This document shows, one piece after another, positions 1-7,862 of a DNA stretch of 59,973 nt. Below the pieces are notes generated by a model. That model saw only the letters and a program-made list of their open reading frames with translations. It was not told the DNA's origin and did not search any database. How positions within the stretch are numbered: the first letter of the stretch is position 1; each line of letters begins with the position of its first letter. Both the position numbers and the translations under genes were made by a program. The DNA is taken from the NCBI GenBank assembly GCA_028097405.1, contig JAOHEK010000018.1:1-59973 (forward strand). Reading direction: 5' to 3'. This DNA is from Paracoccaceae bacterium. Lineage in GTDB: Bacteria; Pseudomonadota; Alphaproteobacteria; Rhodobacterales; Rhodobacteraceae.

Positions 1-159
1 CTGCTGCGACAGTACTTTCCAAAGGGCACCGATTTGTCGATACACAGTCAAGCAAAGCTGAGCGCCGTCGCCAGACAGCTCAACGAGCGACCTCGAATGA
101 CGCTGGGATATGAAACCCCGGCAGAGCGTTTCAATGCATGTGTTGCGTCGATCAGTTGA
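1..159 (+). mobile_element. IS30-family transposase, C-terminal fragment (cut by window start)
   Basis: Reading frame 1 is open from the first base to a TGA at 157-159 and gives 52 residues. They include [15 protein letters not shown] and [11 protein letters not shown], the conserved end of the integrase-type catalytic domain of IS30-family transposases. The last catalytic Glu lies upstream of the window, so whether the element is intact cannot be judged. No start codon or left inverted repeat is visible. The 230 bases between this stop and the tRNA gene hold no convincing gene and should contain the right end of the element, but I could not identify the terminal repeat. The family call is firm. 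Confidence 0.85.
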
Positions 160-391
160 GACCGCCCCGCTGAGCGGACCTCTAGCTTTGTCGAATTCGT
201 GCGGCTGCGGCGAACGGCTGCTTTTAAAGGCTGCATAGCGGCAGTGAGGATCGACGTCCAAGAGTCGGCCTAAGGCCGATCACCAGCAATCGTATCTCCG
301 AAAATAAACTTAAACTAGCTGGGGTTGAAATGGGGGATGATTTCATCACACTTCAAATAAATTAATAAAAACAATATCTTAAAAGAATACT

Positions 392-481
392 TGGCGGAGA
401 CGAAGGGATTCGAACCCTCGAGACGGGTTACCGCCTACTCCCTTAGCAGGGGAGCGCCTTCGACCACTCGGCCACGTCTCC
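392..481 (-). tRNA. tRNA-Ser (anticodon GCT)
   Basis: The reverse complement folds as a class II tRNA. The acceptor stem is GGAGACG/CGTCTCC with discriminator G and an encoded CCA. The D-arm contains GGCCGAGTGG, the anticodon stem-loop CTCCC-CTGCTAA-GGGAG reads GCT, a long variable arm follows, and the T-arm contains GGTTCGAATCC. It reads AGC/AGU serine codons. It lies downstream of ispD on the same strand and about 230 bases from the IS30 fragment. Confidence 0.97.
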
Positions 482-535
482 GTCGACGGGTCTAGCCGAG
501 GGGGTGGTCTGCGGCAAGAGAGAAAAAGACAGAAC

Positions 536-1237
536 TTAAACTTCGCCAGACGGTTCAATATCGGACAGGTAAGCGCGGGCGCGGGCCATGTCTGCGGGAG
601 TTGTGATTTTGAAGTTTTGTGGCGTACCCGGAACGATCTGAACCAACATACCAGCGGCGCGGGCAACGGTCGCATCATCGACAGCAACGCCGTGATAGTT
701 TCGGTGAGCATTCACGATGCCGGTAAATCGAAAGCCTTGCGGCGTTTGCGCGTGCCAAAGCACGCTGCGGTCTTGTGGGCTGATCGCGAAGCCGCCGTCA
801 GCACGCCAGATCGCATCGGTTGCGGGGATAGCGACGATGGTTCCCTCATGGACGTCAAGCACTTTGATCACCTGCCGGATCGCGTCTTGGGCAACAAACG
901 GACGCGCTGCATCATGGATCAACACCCGGTCGGGCGGCGTCGAAATCATGGACTCCAGTCCTGCACAGACGGATTGCGCCCGCGTGCCGCCACCAATCAC
1001 TGGCAAGGTGATCCGCGGGTCATTAAGCCCATGGATCGAGCCAGCATAAAGGGCCCGATCTTGCGCCGCAATGACGACGGTAACACGGTCGATCTCGGGC
1101 AGGGTCAGAAAGCGTTCGATTGTATGGCGAAGGATCGGTTTACCACCAATCTCGACATATTGCTTGGGGATGTCGGTCTGCGCCCGCGATCCACGTCCCG
1201 CGGCGACAATAAGAACAGCCGTTGTTTGATTTACCAT
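536..1237 (-). CDS. ispD: 2-C-methyl-D-erythritol 4-phosphate cytidylyltransferase
   Basis: The 233-residue protein has the IspD order of motifs. The N-terminal nucleotide-binding loop is LIVAAGRGSR followed by PKQYVEIGGKPIL, which holds the catalytic Arg and Lys. Mid-protein HDAARPF and later WHAQTPQGF are also diagnostic. The enzyme joins CTP to methylerythritol phosphate in the cytosolic MEP isoprenoid pathway. The protein ends soon after the IspD domain. In many alphaproteobacteria this domain is fused to IspF, but here a tRNA gene follows instead. The start overlaps the end of the upstream dehydrogenase by 7 bases, which suggests co-transcription. A cytidylyltransferase for another polyol phosphate is a less likely alternative. 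Confidence 0.88.
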   Translation of the reverse strand: MVNQTTAVLIVAAGRGSRAQTDIPKQYVEIGGKPILRHTIERFLTLPEIDRVTVVIAAQDRALYAGSIHGLNDPRITLPVIGGGTRAQSVCAGLESMISTPPDRVLIHDAARPFVAQDAIRQVIKVLDVHEGTIVAIPATDAIWRADGGFAISPQDRSVLWHAQTPQGFRFTGIVNAHRNYHGVAVDDATVARAAGMLVQIVPGTPQNFKITTPADMARARAYLSDIEPSGEV

Positions 1238-2154
1238 TCGAATGCCTCGGTGAACTCGCGTTTGCCCATCATGAATGCATCCGCCACATGGGTGAGAGGG
1301 GCCAGATCGACGTCGCTTTTACCATCATGAACTAATGTAGAAAAGCGCTTGTAAAGACTTGGATATTCTTCGTGCGGTCCGGTCTTCACGGGCACTCCGT
1401 CGATGGCAAGTTTCGCACCACCTTCACTTAGCACTGCAACTCCTGCATTGGTCTTCACCGTGATGTCCCACTTGGGCGGACCCTGTTCCAACCAGTTGAA
1501 TACGCCGGTGATGTCAGACCCATGTGAGCCGCGAAACGTCAGAAAAGCCGCCACGGGTGTCTCACGGTTTTCGGGGAAGGTCAGAACGGCGTCGGTCAGA
1601 TGGATCGCATGAGGCATGATCTCGGTCAGGATCGACAGCGCATTGATGCTGGGATCAAAGACCCCCAAACCGCCAGCTTGCCAAATCCAATCTTGCCCCG
1701 GATGCCAATACCGAACGTCTTCTTTCCATTCTATCAGAACCTGCACAATGGTCTTTTCGGCAAGCCAATCGCGGGCCGCTGGTACAGCGGCTGCGTGGCG
1801 CGAATGCCAAGAGGCGAATAGCGTGATGTTTTTCTGATCGGCCAAGGCTTCAAGATCGTGAACTTCGCTTAAGGTCGCACCGGGTGGTTTTTCCAGCATC
1901 ACATGACAGCCCGCCAAAAGCGCACGCCGGGCATCATCGTAGCGCGCCATAGGCGGGGTGCAAAGCGATACGCACTCGATGTTGCGCTCGGATTTTAAGA
2001 GGCTGGCAAGGTCCGTGTAAGCCGTGACACCGGCAACCGATGCGTTGCGGCTGGTGGTGGCAACAAGCTTGAAGTCAGGATTGGCGGCAAGGGCAGGGAT
2101 GTGCTGATCCCGTGCAATTTTGCCGATACCGACCAGAGCCAATTTGCGAGACAT
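1231..2154 (-). CDS. Gfo/Idh/MocA-family sugar 1-dehydrogenase (D-galactose/L-arabinose type)
   Basis: A 307-residue protein starting at ATG 2154, chosen because AAAGGAC lies 6 bases upstream; a longer frame to 2193 lacks such a site. The N-terminal Rossmann domain starts ALVGIGKIARDQHIPAL and continues to the EKPPGAT motif (near residue 96), where Lys is the family catalytic residue. The C-terminal substrate domain contains WHSRHAAAVPAA and DWIWQAGGLGVFDP, which I recognise from galactose 1-dehydrogenase and L-arabinose 1-dehydrogenase. These oxidise aldoses with NAD(P) to lactones in non-phosphorylating routes. The substrate here is inferred. It is translationally overlapped with ispD, an unexpected partner. 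Confidence 0.82.
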   Translation of the reverse strand: MSRKLALVGIGKIARDQHIPALAANPDFKLVATTSRNASVAGVTAYTDLASLLKSERNIECVSLCTPPMARYDDARRALLAGCHVMLEKPPGATLSEVHDLEALADQKNITLFASWHSRHAAAVPAARDWLAEKTIVQVLIEWKEDVRYWHPGQDWIWQAGGLGVFDPSINALSILTEIMPHAIHLTDAVLTFPENRETPVAAFLTFRGSHGSDITGVFNWLEQGPPKWDITVKTNAGVAVLSEGGAKLAIDGVPVKTGPHEEYPSLYKRFSTLVHDGKSDVDLAPLTHVADAFMMGKREFTEAFEW

Positions 2155-2515
2155 CAATTGTCCTTTTCTATCCGGGTCGGCCAGAATGACCAAAACCTCT
2201 TACGTGTGCCGACCAACGGTGAATTGGTTTGATGGCCTTCTTTGATCGGCTTTTCTATTCAATTGATCGAGATCGCAGGGCGGCAATTCCTTCGACACAT
2301 GTCGAGGTGTATATTCCTAAGGGCATAGACGACATGCTTTTAAGGTTCAAATCGATGATCGGGTTGGCCTCGGCGGCCCTGCATGAAATCTTTGGCGCAT
2401 TGAGACACCAGATGACGGACCGCGAATATCGGGTTTAGAAAATACTGCCCGAAACCGCCCGCCCATACCGAATGGACTGTCATGCCGAGGCATTGGGGCT
2501 GGAAACAGAGGCGAA
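2155..2515. other. 361-base region without a clear gene
   Basis: Lies upstream of the sugar dehydrogenase and downstream of the amidase, both leftward. The plus strand has an open frame from a TTG at 2229 to TAG 2436-2438. The same frame continues after the TAG for 26 more codons to TAA 2517-2519, with fairly coding-like residues. It might be the remnant of a degraded gene, but no family is recognisable and no ribosome binding site supports it. Confidence 0.3.
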
Positions 2516-3973
2516 CTAAGTGTGTCTGACAACGGGATCGATCGGCGCGAAAGGCCCTCCGACAGCGATTTCGACGGCGCGCGCAACCGCAAGCACCTTT
2601 GCCTCGCCTTGGGGCGGACCGATCAGTTGTAATCCAATGGGCATGCCCTCAGAAGACACTCCAATGGGGACGGACGCCGCAGGTAAACCGGTTGTTGTCG
2701 CAAGGAATGCAAAGCGCAGCCAGCCAAGGTAATCGTCGTATCGTTCGTGCTTGATCTGATCGATCCATTCGACTTCAACCGGACGCGGCATGGCCCCAAC
2801 GGTTGCGCAGGCCAGAACGTCGAAGTCTTGCAGGAACTGCTGTACCGACAGGAAAATTCGGGTGCGGTCGACGTTGACGGCATTGAAATCCTGCAACGTC
2901 ATCGTGTTTGCGTATGCCACGTTTTCGCGCAGCGTCTCTTTCACTTGGGCAAAAATCTCATCCGGCAAATTGGCATAAGCAGGCGCCATGCCAAGGCCCC
3001 GCATCCGGCGATAGGTGTTGTCCAAACCGCCAACGTCCGGGCAGGCTTCGACCACCGCTCCGCCTGAAGCCTCGACTTTGCTTAAGGCGTCTGACATCGC
3101 GTCGCGGATCACGGGTTCTACGGCGCCAAACCCTTTCAGATCGGGCGCGAAGGCAATACGCACCTTGGGCGATGCTTCGATAACCGCCTGTTGAAACGAG
3201 GCGCGGGGTTCGTGCAGCGAAAAGGGCATCGCGGGTTCAAAGCCGCTTAAGGCGTCCAGAAAAAGCGCTGCATCCCGAACCGACCGCGCCATCGGCCCTA
3301 TCACGCCTTCTGTGATCCAGCCCGAACTGAAGCCCGGTGTCTGTGTCGTCGCAATCCGACCGGGGACTGGGCGCAAACCGACCACACCGCAATAAGTAGC
3401 AGGCGTGCGCAGGGATCCGCCATGGTCCGAACCTTGGCTTAACCATGTTTCGCCTGTCGCCAAAGATGCCGCCGCGCCGCCCGACGACCCGGCGGCGTTC
3501 ATCGCGGTGTTCCAAGGGTTTCGCGTCGTGCCGTGCACGGGGTTGAACGTATTGCCGCCCGCGCCAAATTCCGGCGTGTTGGTTTTGCCCACGACAACGC
3601 CGCCACGGTCTTCCAAACGCTCGACGAAATGATCCGAAAAGTCGGGAACGTAATCGGCCAAGCCGGGCGTGCCAAAGGTGGTGCGCACGCCCTTGACCCG
3701 GTCAAGGTCCTTGATCCCTAACGGCAAACCGCCCAGCCAACCGGGATGATCGGCATAGTGCAGGTTCAACGCATCCACCGCGCGGTACGCACGCGCGCCA
3801 CATACGGTCGGCAGAGCGTTGATTTCTGGTTCGACAGTCGCGATGCGCGACAAAGCGGCGTCTAGCAAGTCGCGGGCTGATACCTTACCGGCTTTCAATA
3901 GTGCGACGGCTTCGTGGGCTTCCAGACTGCAAAGCTCAGGGCCGGTGAACACAGGCGGCTTGGGGTCGGTCAT
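2516..3973 (-). CDS. Amidase-signature family hydrolase
   Basis: The 485-residue protein is a full-length amidase-signature (GatA-like) enzyme. The Ser-cisSer-Lys triad is visible as Lys88 in PLGIKD, Ser163/164 in AGSSGG, and nucleophile Ser187 in DHGGSLRTPA. The family hydrolyses amide bonds of many small molecules in the cytosol. There is no signal peptide, and no GatB or GatC neighbour, so a tRNA amidotransferase role is unlikely. It is divergent from the glutamine-synthetase-like gene, 157 bases apart. The pairing suggests nitrogen release from an amide and re-assimilation or gamma-glutamylation of an amine. The substrate is unknown. Confidence 0.88.
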   Translation of the reverse strand: MTDPKPPVFTGPELCSLEAHEAVALLKAGKVSARDLLDAALSRIATVEPEINALPTVCGARAYRAVDALNLHYADHPGWLGGLPLGIKDLDRVKGVRTTFGTPGLADYVPDFSDHFVERLEDRGGVVVGKTNTPEFGAGGNTFNPVHGTTRNPWNTAMNAAGSSGGAAASLATGETWLSQGSDHGGSLRTPATYCGVVGLRPVPGRIATTQTPGFSSGWITEGVIGPMARSVRDAALFLDALSGFEPAMPFSLHEPRASFQQAVIEASPKVRIAFAPDLKGFGAVEPVIRDAMSDALSKVEASGGAVVEACPDVGGLDNTYRRMRGLGMAPAYANLPDEIFAQVKETLRENVAYANTMTLQDFNAVNVDRTRIFLSVQQFLQDFDVLACATVGAMPRPVEVEWIDQIKHERYDDYLGWLRFAFLATTTGLPAASVPIGVSSEGMPIGLQLIGPPQGEAKVLAVARAVEIAVGGPFAPIDPVVRHT

Positions 3974-4130
3974 GGGGCTTCATCCGTTGGTTGAGCCATA
4001 TCTTGAAGGCCCCTTGGAAAACCTGCAAGGCCCCGAGCCAGCCGTCTCAACCGTTGTTCATCCGCGCCGGACAGACTAACTTATCCAAAATATAGCCAAA
4101 CATGCGTGACTTACGCCAAGAGAGGTGCCC

Positions 4131-5426
4131 GTGGCCCAAACAGATTTCTCGCTGCCCGAAGGCACCCACACCGTTGTTATGGGGCTGGGCGATCTGAATG
4201 GTATCCTGCGCGGCAAACGTATCCCGGCCAGTCATTGGAAAACGATCTGCCGCGAGGGCAATGCCTATTCCAATGTTCTGTTCGCCATGGATATGACCTG
4301 CGATGTCTGGGACACGCCTTACGGCAATTTTGAAAACGGCTATCCCGATTTTCATATGTTCCCGCTGACCAAACCCGTGGCCATCCCTTGGGAAGAAGGC
4401 GTCGCGATTTGCTTCGCTAGGGCCGAAGGTATGGACCACAAACCGGTTCCCATTGACCCGCGACAAGTACTGCTCCGTCAGGTCGAACGCGCGGCGACTA
4501 TGGGCATCGAAGTGAACGTGGGCTGCGAGTTGGAATTCTACCTTTTAGACCCCGAAACAAAGCTTCCACGCGATAAAGGGATCGGGGTTTACGGTCTGGA
4601 CCGGGCCGCCGAGTTGGAACACGTTCTGGGCCCGATCCGCCGTCAGATCAACGAGGTGGGCATCCCGATTGAACAATCTAACCCCGAATACGCCGCGGGG
4701 CAAGTCGAGGTAAACATTCGCTACGGCGATGCCCTAGAAGCGGCGGATCATGTGGTCTTGTTCCGGTCGCTGGTCAAACAGATCGCCCATGCACATGGGT
4801 ATCTGGCCACCTTCATGGCGAAACCGTTTTTAAAAGAATCCGGCAATGGGTTCCATTGCCATTATTCACTGTGGCAGGGCGACAAAAACATCTTCGCTGA
4901 CGGCGGCACCCTTAGCGAAACCGGGCGTCACTTTGTGGGCGGTCTGCAAAAACGGATGGCCGAAGCTTCGATCTGTGGCGTGCCAACCCCGAATGGCTAT
5001 CGCCGACGGACGCCTTTTTCTTTTTGTCCGATTAACAACAGCTGGGGCGGCGACAACCGCACCGTTGGACTGCGCGCCATCGAAGGGTCTGACAAGGCAA
5101 CACGCATCGAGAAACGAGACGCCGGTGCCGACGCAAATCCCTATTTCCTTTTGGCAACGGATATCGCCGCAGGTCTTGACGGGATCGAAGGACAGATCGA
5201 ACCGTCGCCCAGAACGGTTGGCAGCGGCTACAAAACCGCCGAAGCCGACCCCATTCCAACAGACTTAGCCACCGCCATCGGATTGGCGCGAAGCTCTGAC
5301 TGGCTGAAAAATGTCATCGGTGGCGATCAATATGAAATCATGATGCAGCAATCCGAGCGCGAATTGGATTTCTTGGGCCAGCAAGTCACCGATGTCGAAC
5401 GTGATCGCTATTTGGGCAACTTTTAA
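4131..5426 (+). CDS. Glutamine synthetase family protein (possible gamma-glutamyl-amine ligase)
   Basis: A protein of about 431 residues with the glutamine synthetase fold. The first catalytic Glu pair is in VGCELEFYLL. The ATP/ammonium-site motifs are NGFHCHYSLW, NNSWGGDNRT and the C-terminal RIEKRDAGADANPY. I place the start at GTG 4131 because AGAGAGG ends 5 bases before it; an in-frame GTG at 4125 overlaps that site. The protein is shorter than housekeeping GlnA (about 470) and resembles PuuA-like ligases that join glutamate to amines. There is no adjacent glnB. It is divergent from the amidase and convergent with the AraC regulator, 9 bases between stops. Amine specificity is inferred. 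Confidence 0.8.
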   Translation: MAQTDFSLPEGTHTVVMGLGDLNGILRGKRIPASHWKTICREGNAYSNVLFAMDMTCDVWDTPYGNFENGYPDFHMFPLTKPVAIPWEEGVAICFARAEGMDHKPVPIDPRQVLLRQVERAATMGIEVNVGCELEFYLLDPETKLPRDKGIGVYGLDRAAELEHVLGPIRRQINEVGIPIEQSNPEYAAGQVEVNIRYGDALEAADHVVLFRSLVKQIAHAHGYLATFMAKPFLKESGNGFHCHYSLWQGDKNIFADGGTLSETGRHFVGGLQKRMAEASICGVPTPNGYRRRTPFSFCPINNSWGGDNRTVGLRAIEGSDKATRIEKRDAGADANPYFLLATDIAAGLDGIEGQIEPSPRTVGSGYKTAEADPIPTDLATAIGLARSSDWLKNVIGGDQYEIMMQQSERELDFLGQQVTDVERDRYLGNF

Positions 5427-5435
5427 GACCCGTCC

Positions 5436-6374
5436 TTAACGCCGAGATCCCACAACCGCCCGCCGGGTCGCACTGGGGGTTTGATCAAACTCAGCCCTAT
5501 AAGCCCTCGCCATGGCCGAGGGATCGTCATATCCGCAACGCTGCGCAATCTCGGTCACGCTCTCACGGGTCTGCTCCAGACGGCGGCGCGCTTCTGACAG
5601 TCGAATTCTGCGGTAAAGCCGAGCAGGGGTCTGACCTAGGTGAGACTGGAAGGCCAATTCAAGGGCGCGCTGGCCGATGGAAAGTTCACCCGCAATCGCC
5701 CCGATCTTGACAGGGTTTTCAAGATGACGCCGCATGATTGCAGCGGCCGCGCGCACGGTTTGATGGTGCGATAGCAGGCGATTAGGATCGGTCGCAGGGT
5801 TACGCTCACCGTACATAAAAAGGGCGGCAACTTCTAGGGCCAGTGCAGCGCCTTGGTGGCGTTCGATCAGCTCCAGCATCAGTTCCAAAGTGGTCGTCGC
5901 CCCGCCGCAACTGGCCCGATTGCCGTCAATGACGAAACGATCCGTGGTGACATGAACCTCGGGAAAAGCCTCTTCGAACGCAGTAAGCGTGTCCCAATGA
6001 GAGGTTGCACGAACACCGTCGAAAAGCCCCGCTGCCGCTAAAAGCCAACTGCCCGTATCCAACCCTGCGATCATCGAAAAACGATCCGCAGCGGCGCGTA
6101 ACTGCCGCCGCTCCTTGGGGGTGTCGTGGTCCAGATGACCATAGCTTGGCATGACCAACAACAGATCGCCGGTTTGAGCGCCAAAGGCTTCGGGTTGAAC
6201 CGGCAATCCGCTTGACGACAAAATGGGCTGGCCGGATCCACCAAGAAACGCCCAAGAGTAAAGCGTGCTTCGACCCAATGTGTTGGCGGCACGTAAGGGT
6301 TCAACCGCATTCGCAAGACAAAGCGCCGAGAAACCCGGATAGATCAGAATGGCGATATGTTTCGTATTTGGCAT
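5436..6374 (-). CDS. GlxA-type AraC-family transcriptional regulator (CdhR/GbdR-like)
   Basis: The 312-residue protein has two parts. Residues 1-190 are a DJ-1/PfpI (class I amidotransferase-like) domain with ILIYPGFSALCLANAVEPLR and AGLDTGSWLLAAAGLFDG, in which the usual nucleophile position is not Cys. Residues 215-310 are an AraC double helix-turn-helix including TEIAQRCGYDDPSAMARAYR. Members such as CdhR, GbdR and SouR control carnitine, betaine and sarcosine catabolism in Pseudomonas. It is divergent from the acyl-CoA dehydrogenase with a 72-base shared promoter region, so it most likely activates the following betaine genes. The ligand is inferred from the CaiD-like and BKACE genes nearby. 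Confidence 0.88.
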   Translation of the reverse strand: MPNTKHIAILIYPGFSALCLANAVEPLRAANTLGRSTLYSWAFLGGSGQPILSSSGLPVQPEAFGAQTGDLLLVMPSYGHLDHDTPKERRQLRAAADRFSMIAGLDTGSWLLAAAGLFDGVRATSHWDTLTAFEEAFPEVHVTTDRFVIDGNRASCGGATTTLELMLELIERHQGAALALEVAALFMYGERNPATDPNRLLSHHQTVRAAAAIMRRHLENPVKIGAIAGELSIGQRALELAFQSHLGQTPARLYRRIRLSEARRRLEQTRESVTEIAQRCGYDDPSAMARAYRAEFDQTPSATRRAVVGSRR

Positions 6375-6446
6375 AAAATTTTCTAAATCTGCATGGCTTG
6401 GATTGATTACTAACTGTAATTTGGGAGTATTCCAAGGGAGGCGCGG
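6375..6446. promoter_or_regulatory. Shared divergent promoter region with inverted repeat
   Basis: The 72 bases between the regulator and the acyl-CoA dehydrogenase must hold both promoters. An inverted repeat ATTAC-TAACT-GTAAT lies at 6406-6420 and is a candidate operator. The dehydrogenase ribosome binding site AAGGGAGG follows at 6433-6440. The operator role is inferred from position only. Confidence 0.5.
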
Positions 6447-7607
6447 ATGGACTTCGGATTAAGCGACGAACAAGAGATGATTGTCTCGACGGTGCGCAGT
6501 TTTATCGAACGCGAGATTTATCCATTCGAGGCCGAGGTTGAACGCACCGGGCAGGTACCCTTGGAATTGGGTCAAGAGATCAAACAAAAGGTCATCGATC
6601 TGGGGTTTTATGCCTGCAATTTCCCCGAAAGCGTTGGTTGTGCCGGGTTGTCTCATCTGGATTTTACGCTGGTCGAACGCGAGTTGGGACGCGGATCAAT
6701 GGCTTTGACGCATTTTTTCGGGCGCCCGCAGAATATCCTGATGGCCTGCGAGGGCGAACAGCGCGACCGGTATCTTTTACCTGCAGTCCGGGGCGAGCGG
6801 ATGGATGCCTTGGCGATGACGGAACCTGCGGCAGGCTCTGACGTGCGGGGCATGAAATGTTCGGCTGTTCGTGATGGCGGGGATTGGGTCGTGAATGGCT
6901 CAAAGCACTTTATCTCTGGCGCGGAACACGCGGATTTCTTTATTGTTTTCGTCGCAACGGGCGTGGATGAAACACCAAAAGGTCCCAAAAAACGGATCAC
7001 CTGTTTTCTGGTGGATCGCGGCCATCCGGGCTTCGAGGTGCGCGATGGCTATAATTCGGTCAGCCACAGGGGCTATAATAATTATATCCTGAATTTTGAC
7101 GACTGCCGACTGCCGGTCGCTCAGGTCTTGGGCGAGGTCGATGGCGGATTCGCCGTTATGAACGAATGGCTATATGCGACCCGTTTGACCGTGGCGGCGT
7201 TTTCAGTGGGACGTGCACGGCGGTGTTTTGACATGGGCGTGGCTTACGCAGCCGAGCGCAAACAGTTTGGTCAGGCGATCGCAAAGTTCCAAGGCGTCAG
7301 CTTTCAGGTGGCCGATATGATCACCGAGATTGACGCGGCGGACTGGATGACATTGGCAGGTGCATGGCGGCTGGACCAAGGCTTGCCTGCAAACCGCGAG
7401 ATTGCCTCGGCCAAGGTCTACGCGACCGAGATGTTGGCGCGGGTCACGGACACCACTTTGCAGATTTTCGGGGGTATGGGATTGATGGACGATTTTCCCA
7501 TCGAGCGGTTCTGGCGTGACGCTCGCGTTGAACGCATTTGGGACGGCACATCCGAAATCCAGCGCCACATCATCGGTCGGGAGTTGTTCCGAACCTTGGG
7601 CGCATGA
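6447..7607 (+). CDS. Acyl-CoA dehydrogenase (candidate gamma-butyrobetainyl-CoA dehydrogenase)
   Basis: A 386-residue soluble acyl-CoA dehydrogenase starting MDFGLSDEQEMIVSTVRSF. The FAD/substrate segment is ALAMTEPAAGSDVRGMKC and the C-terminal signature is QIFGGMGLMDDFPIERFWRD. The family oxidises acyl-CoA to trans-2-enoyl-CoA and passes electrons to ETF. The position that usually carries the catalytic Glu in the medium-chain group (YEGT) is Asp366 here, in IWDGTSEIQR. A CaiD-like hydratase follows two genes downstream, so the predicted reaction is gamma-butyrobetainyl-CoA to crotonobetainyl-CoA. This substrate is inferred. A strong AAGGGAGG site precedes the start. Confidence 0.85.
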   Translation: MDFGLSDEQEMIVSTVRSFIEREIYPFEAEVERTGQVPLELGQEIKQKVIDLGFYACNFPESVGCAGLSHLDFTLVERELGRGSMALTHFFGRPQNILMACEGEQRDRYLLPAVRGERMDALAMTEPAAGSDVRGMKCSAVRDGGDWVVNGSKHFISGAEHADFFIVFVATGVDETPKGPKKRITCFLVDRGHPGFEVRDGYNSVSHRGYNNYILNFDDCRLPVAQVLGEVDGGFAVMNEWLYATRLTVAAFSVGRARRCFDMGVAYAAERKQFGQAIAKFQGVSFQVADMITEIDAADWMTLAGAWRLDQGLPANREIASAKVYATEMLARVTDTTLQIFGGMGLMDDFPIERFWRDARVERIWDGTSEIQRHIIGRELFRTLGA

Positions 7608-7637
7608 TCAGTTTCGCCGGCTTCGGCGACGGCCGAC

Positions 7638-7681
7638 TGGGGCTCTGCCCCAGACCTCGCGAAATTTTTGGCCAGATGAAG
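7638..7681 (+). repeat. Dispersed extragenic repeat, copy 1
   Basis: Hairpin TGGGGCTCTGCCCCA at 7638-7652 is followed at 7662-7681 by AAATTTTTGGCCAGATGAAG. The same two modules recur at 51500-51560. A copy of the second module lies inverted at 7795-7819. It sits just after the acyl-CoA dehydrogenase stop. Confidence 0.75.
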
Positions 7682-7794
7682 ACTATAAGGCTCCACCCTC
7701 CGCGCATCGGCGGAGGGCTTCACCTGGCGCGGTCATCGGCGTCCCCGCCTGTACCGCAAGAGGTTTGTTCCAATTTTAGGTTAATGCTCCGTTA

Positions 7795-7819
7795 CTTCAT
7801 CTGGCCAAAAATATCCCCC
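7795..7819 (-). repeat. Dispersed extragenic repeat, inverted half copy
   Basis: CTTCATCTGGCCAAAAATAT followed by CCCCC is the reverse complement of the end of the copies at 7638 and 51500. With copy 1 it forms a large inverted pair across 7662-7814, in the gap between the acyl-CoA dehydrogenase and the acyl-CoA synthetase. Confidence 0.75.
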
Positions 7820-7862
7820 GCGGAGCGTCCTTCGGTCGCCGCCTGTGATAGGGACGGACGCG

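Noticed and set aside
379-711. 110-codon minus-strand frame across the tRNA gene
   Set aside because: It runs through tRNA-Ser and the end of ispD and has no ribosome binding site.
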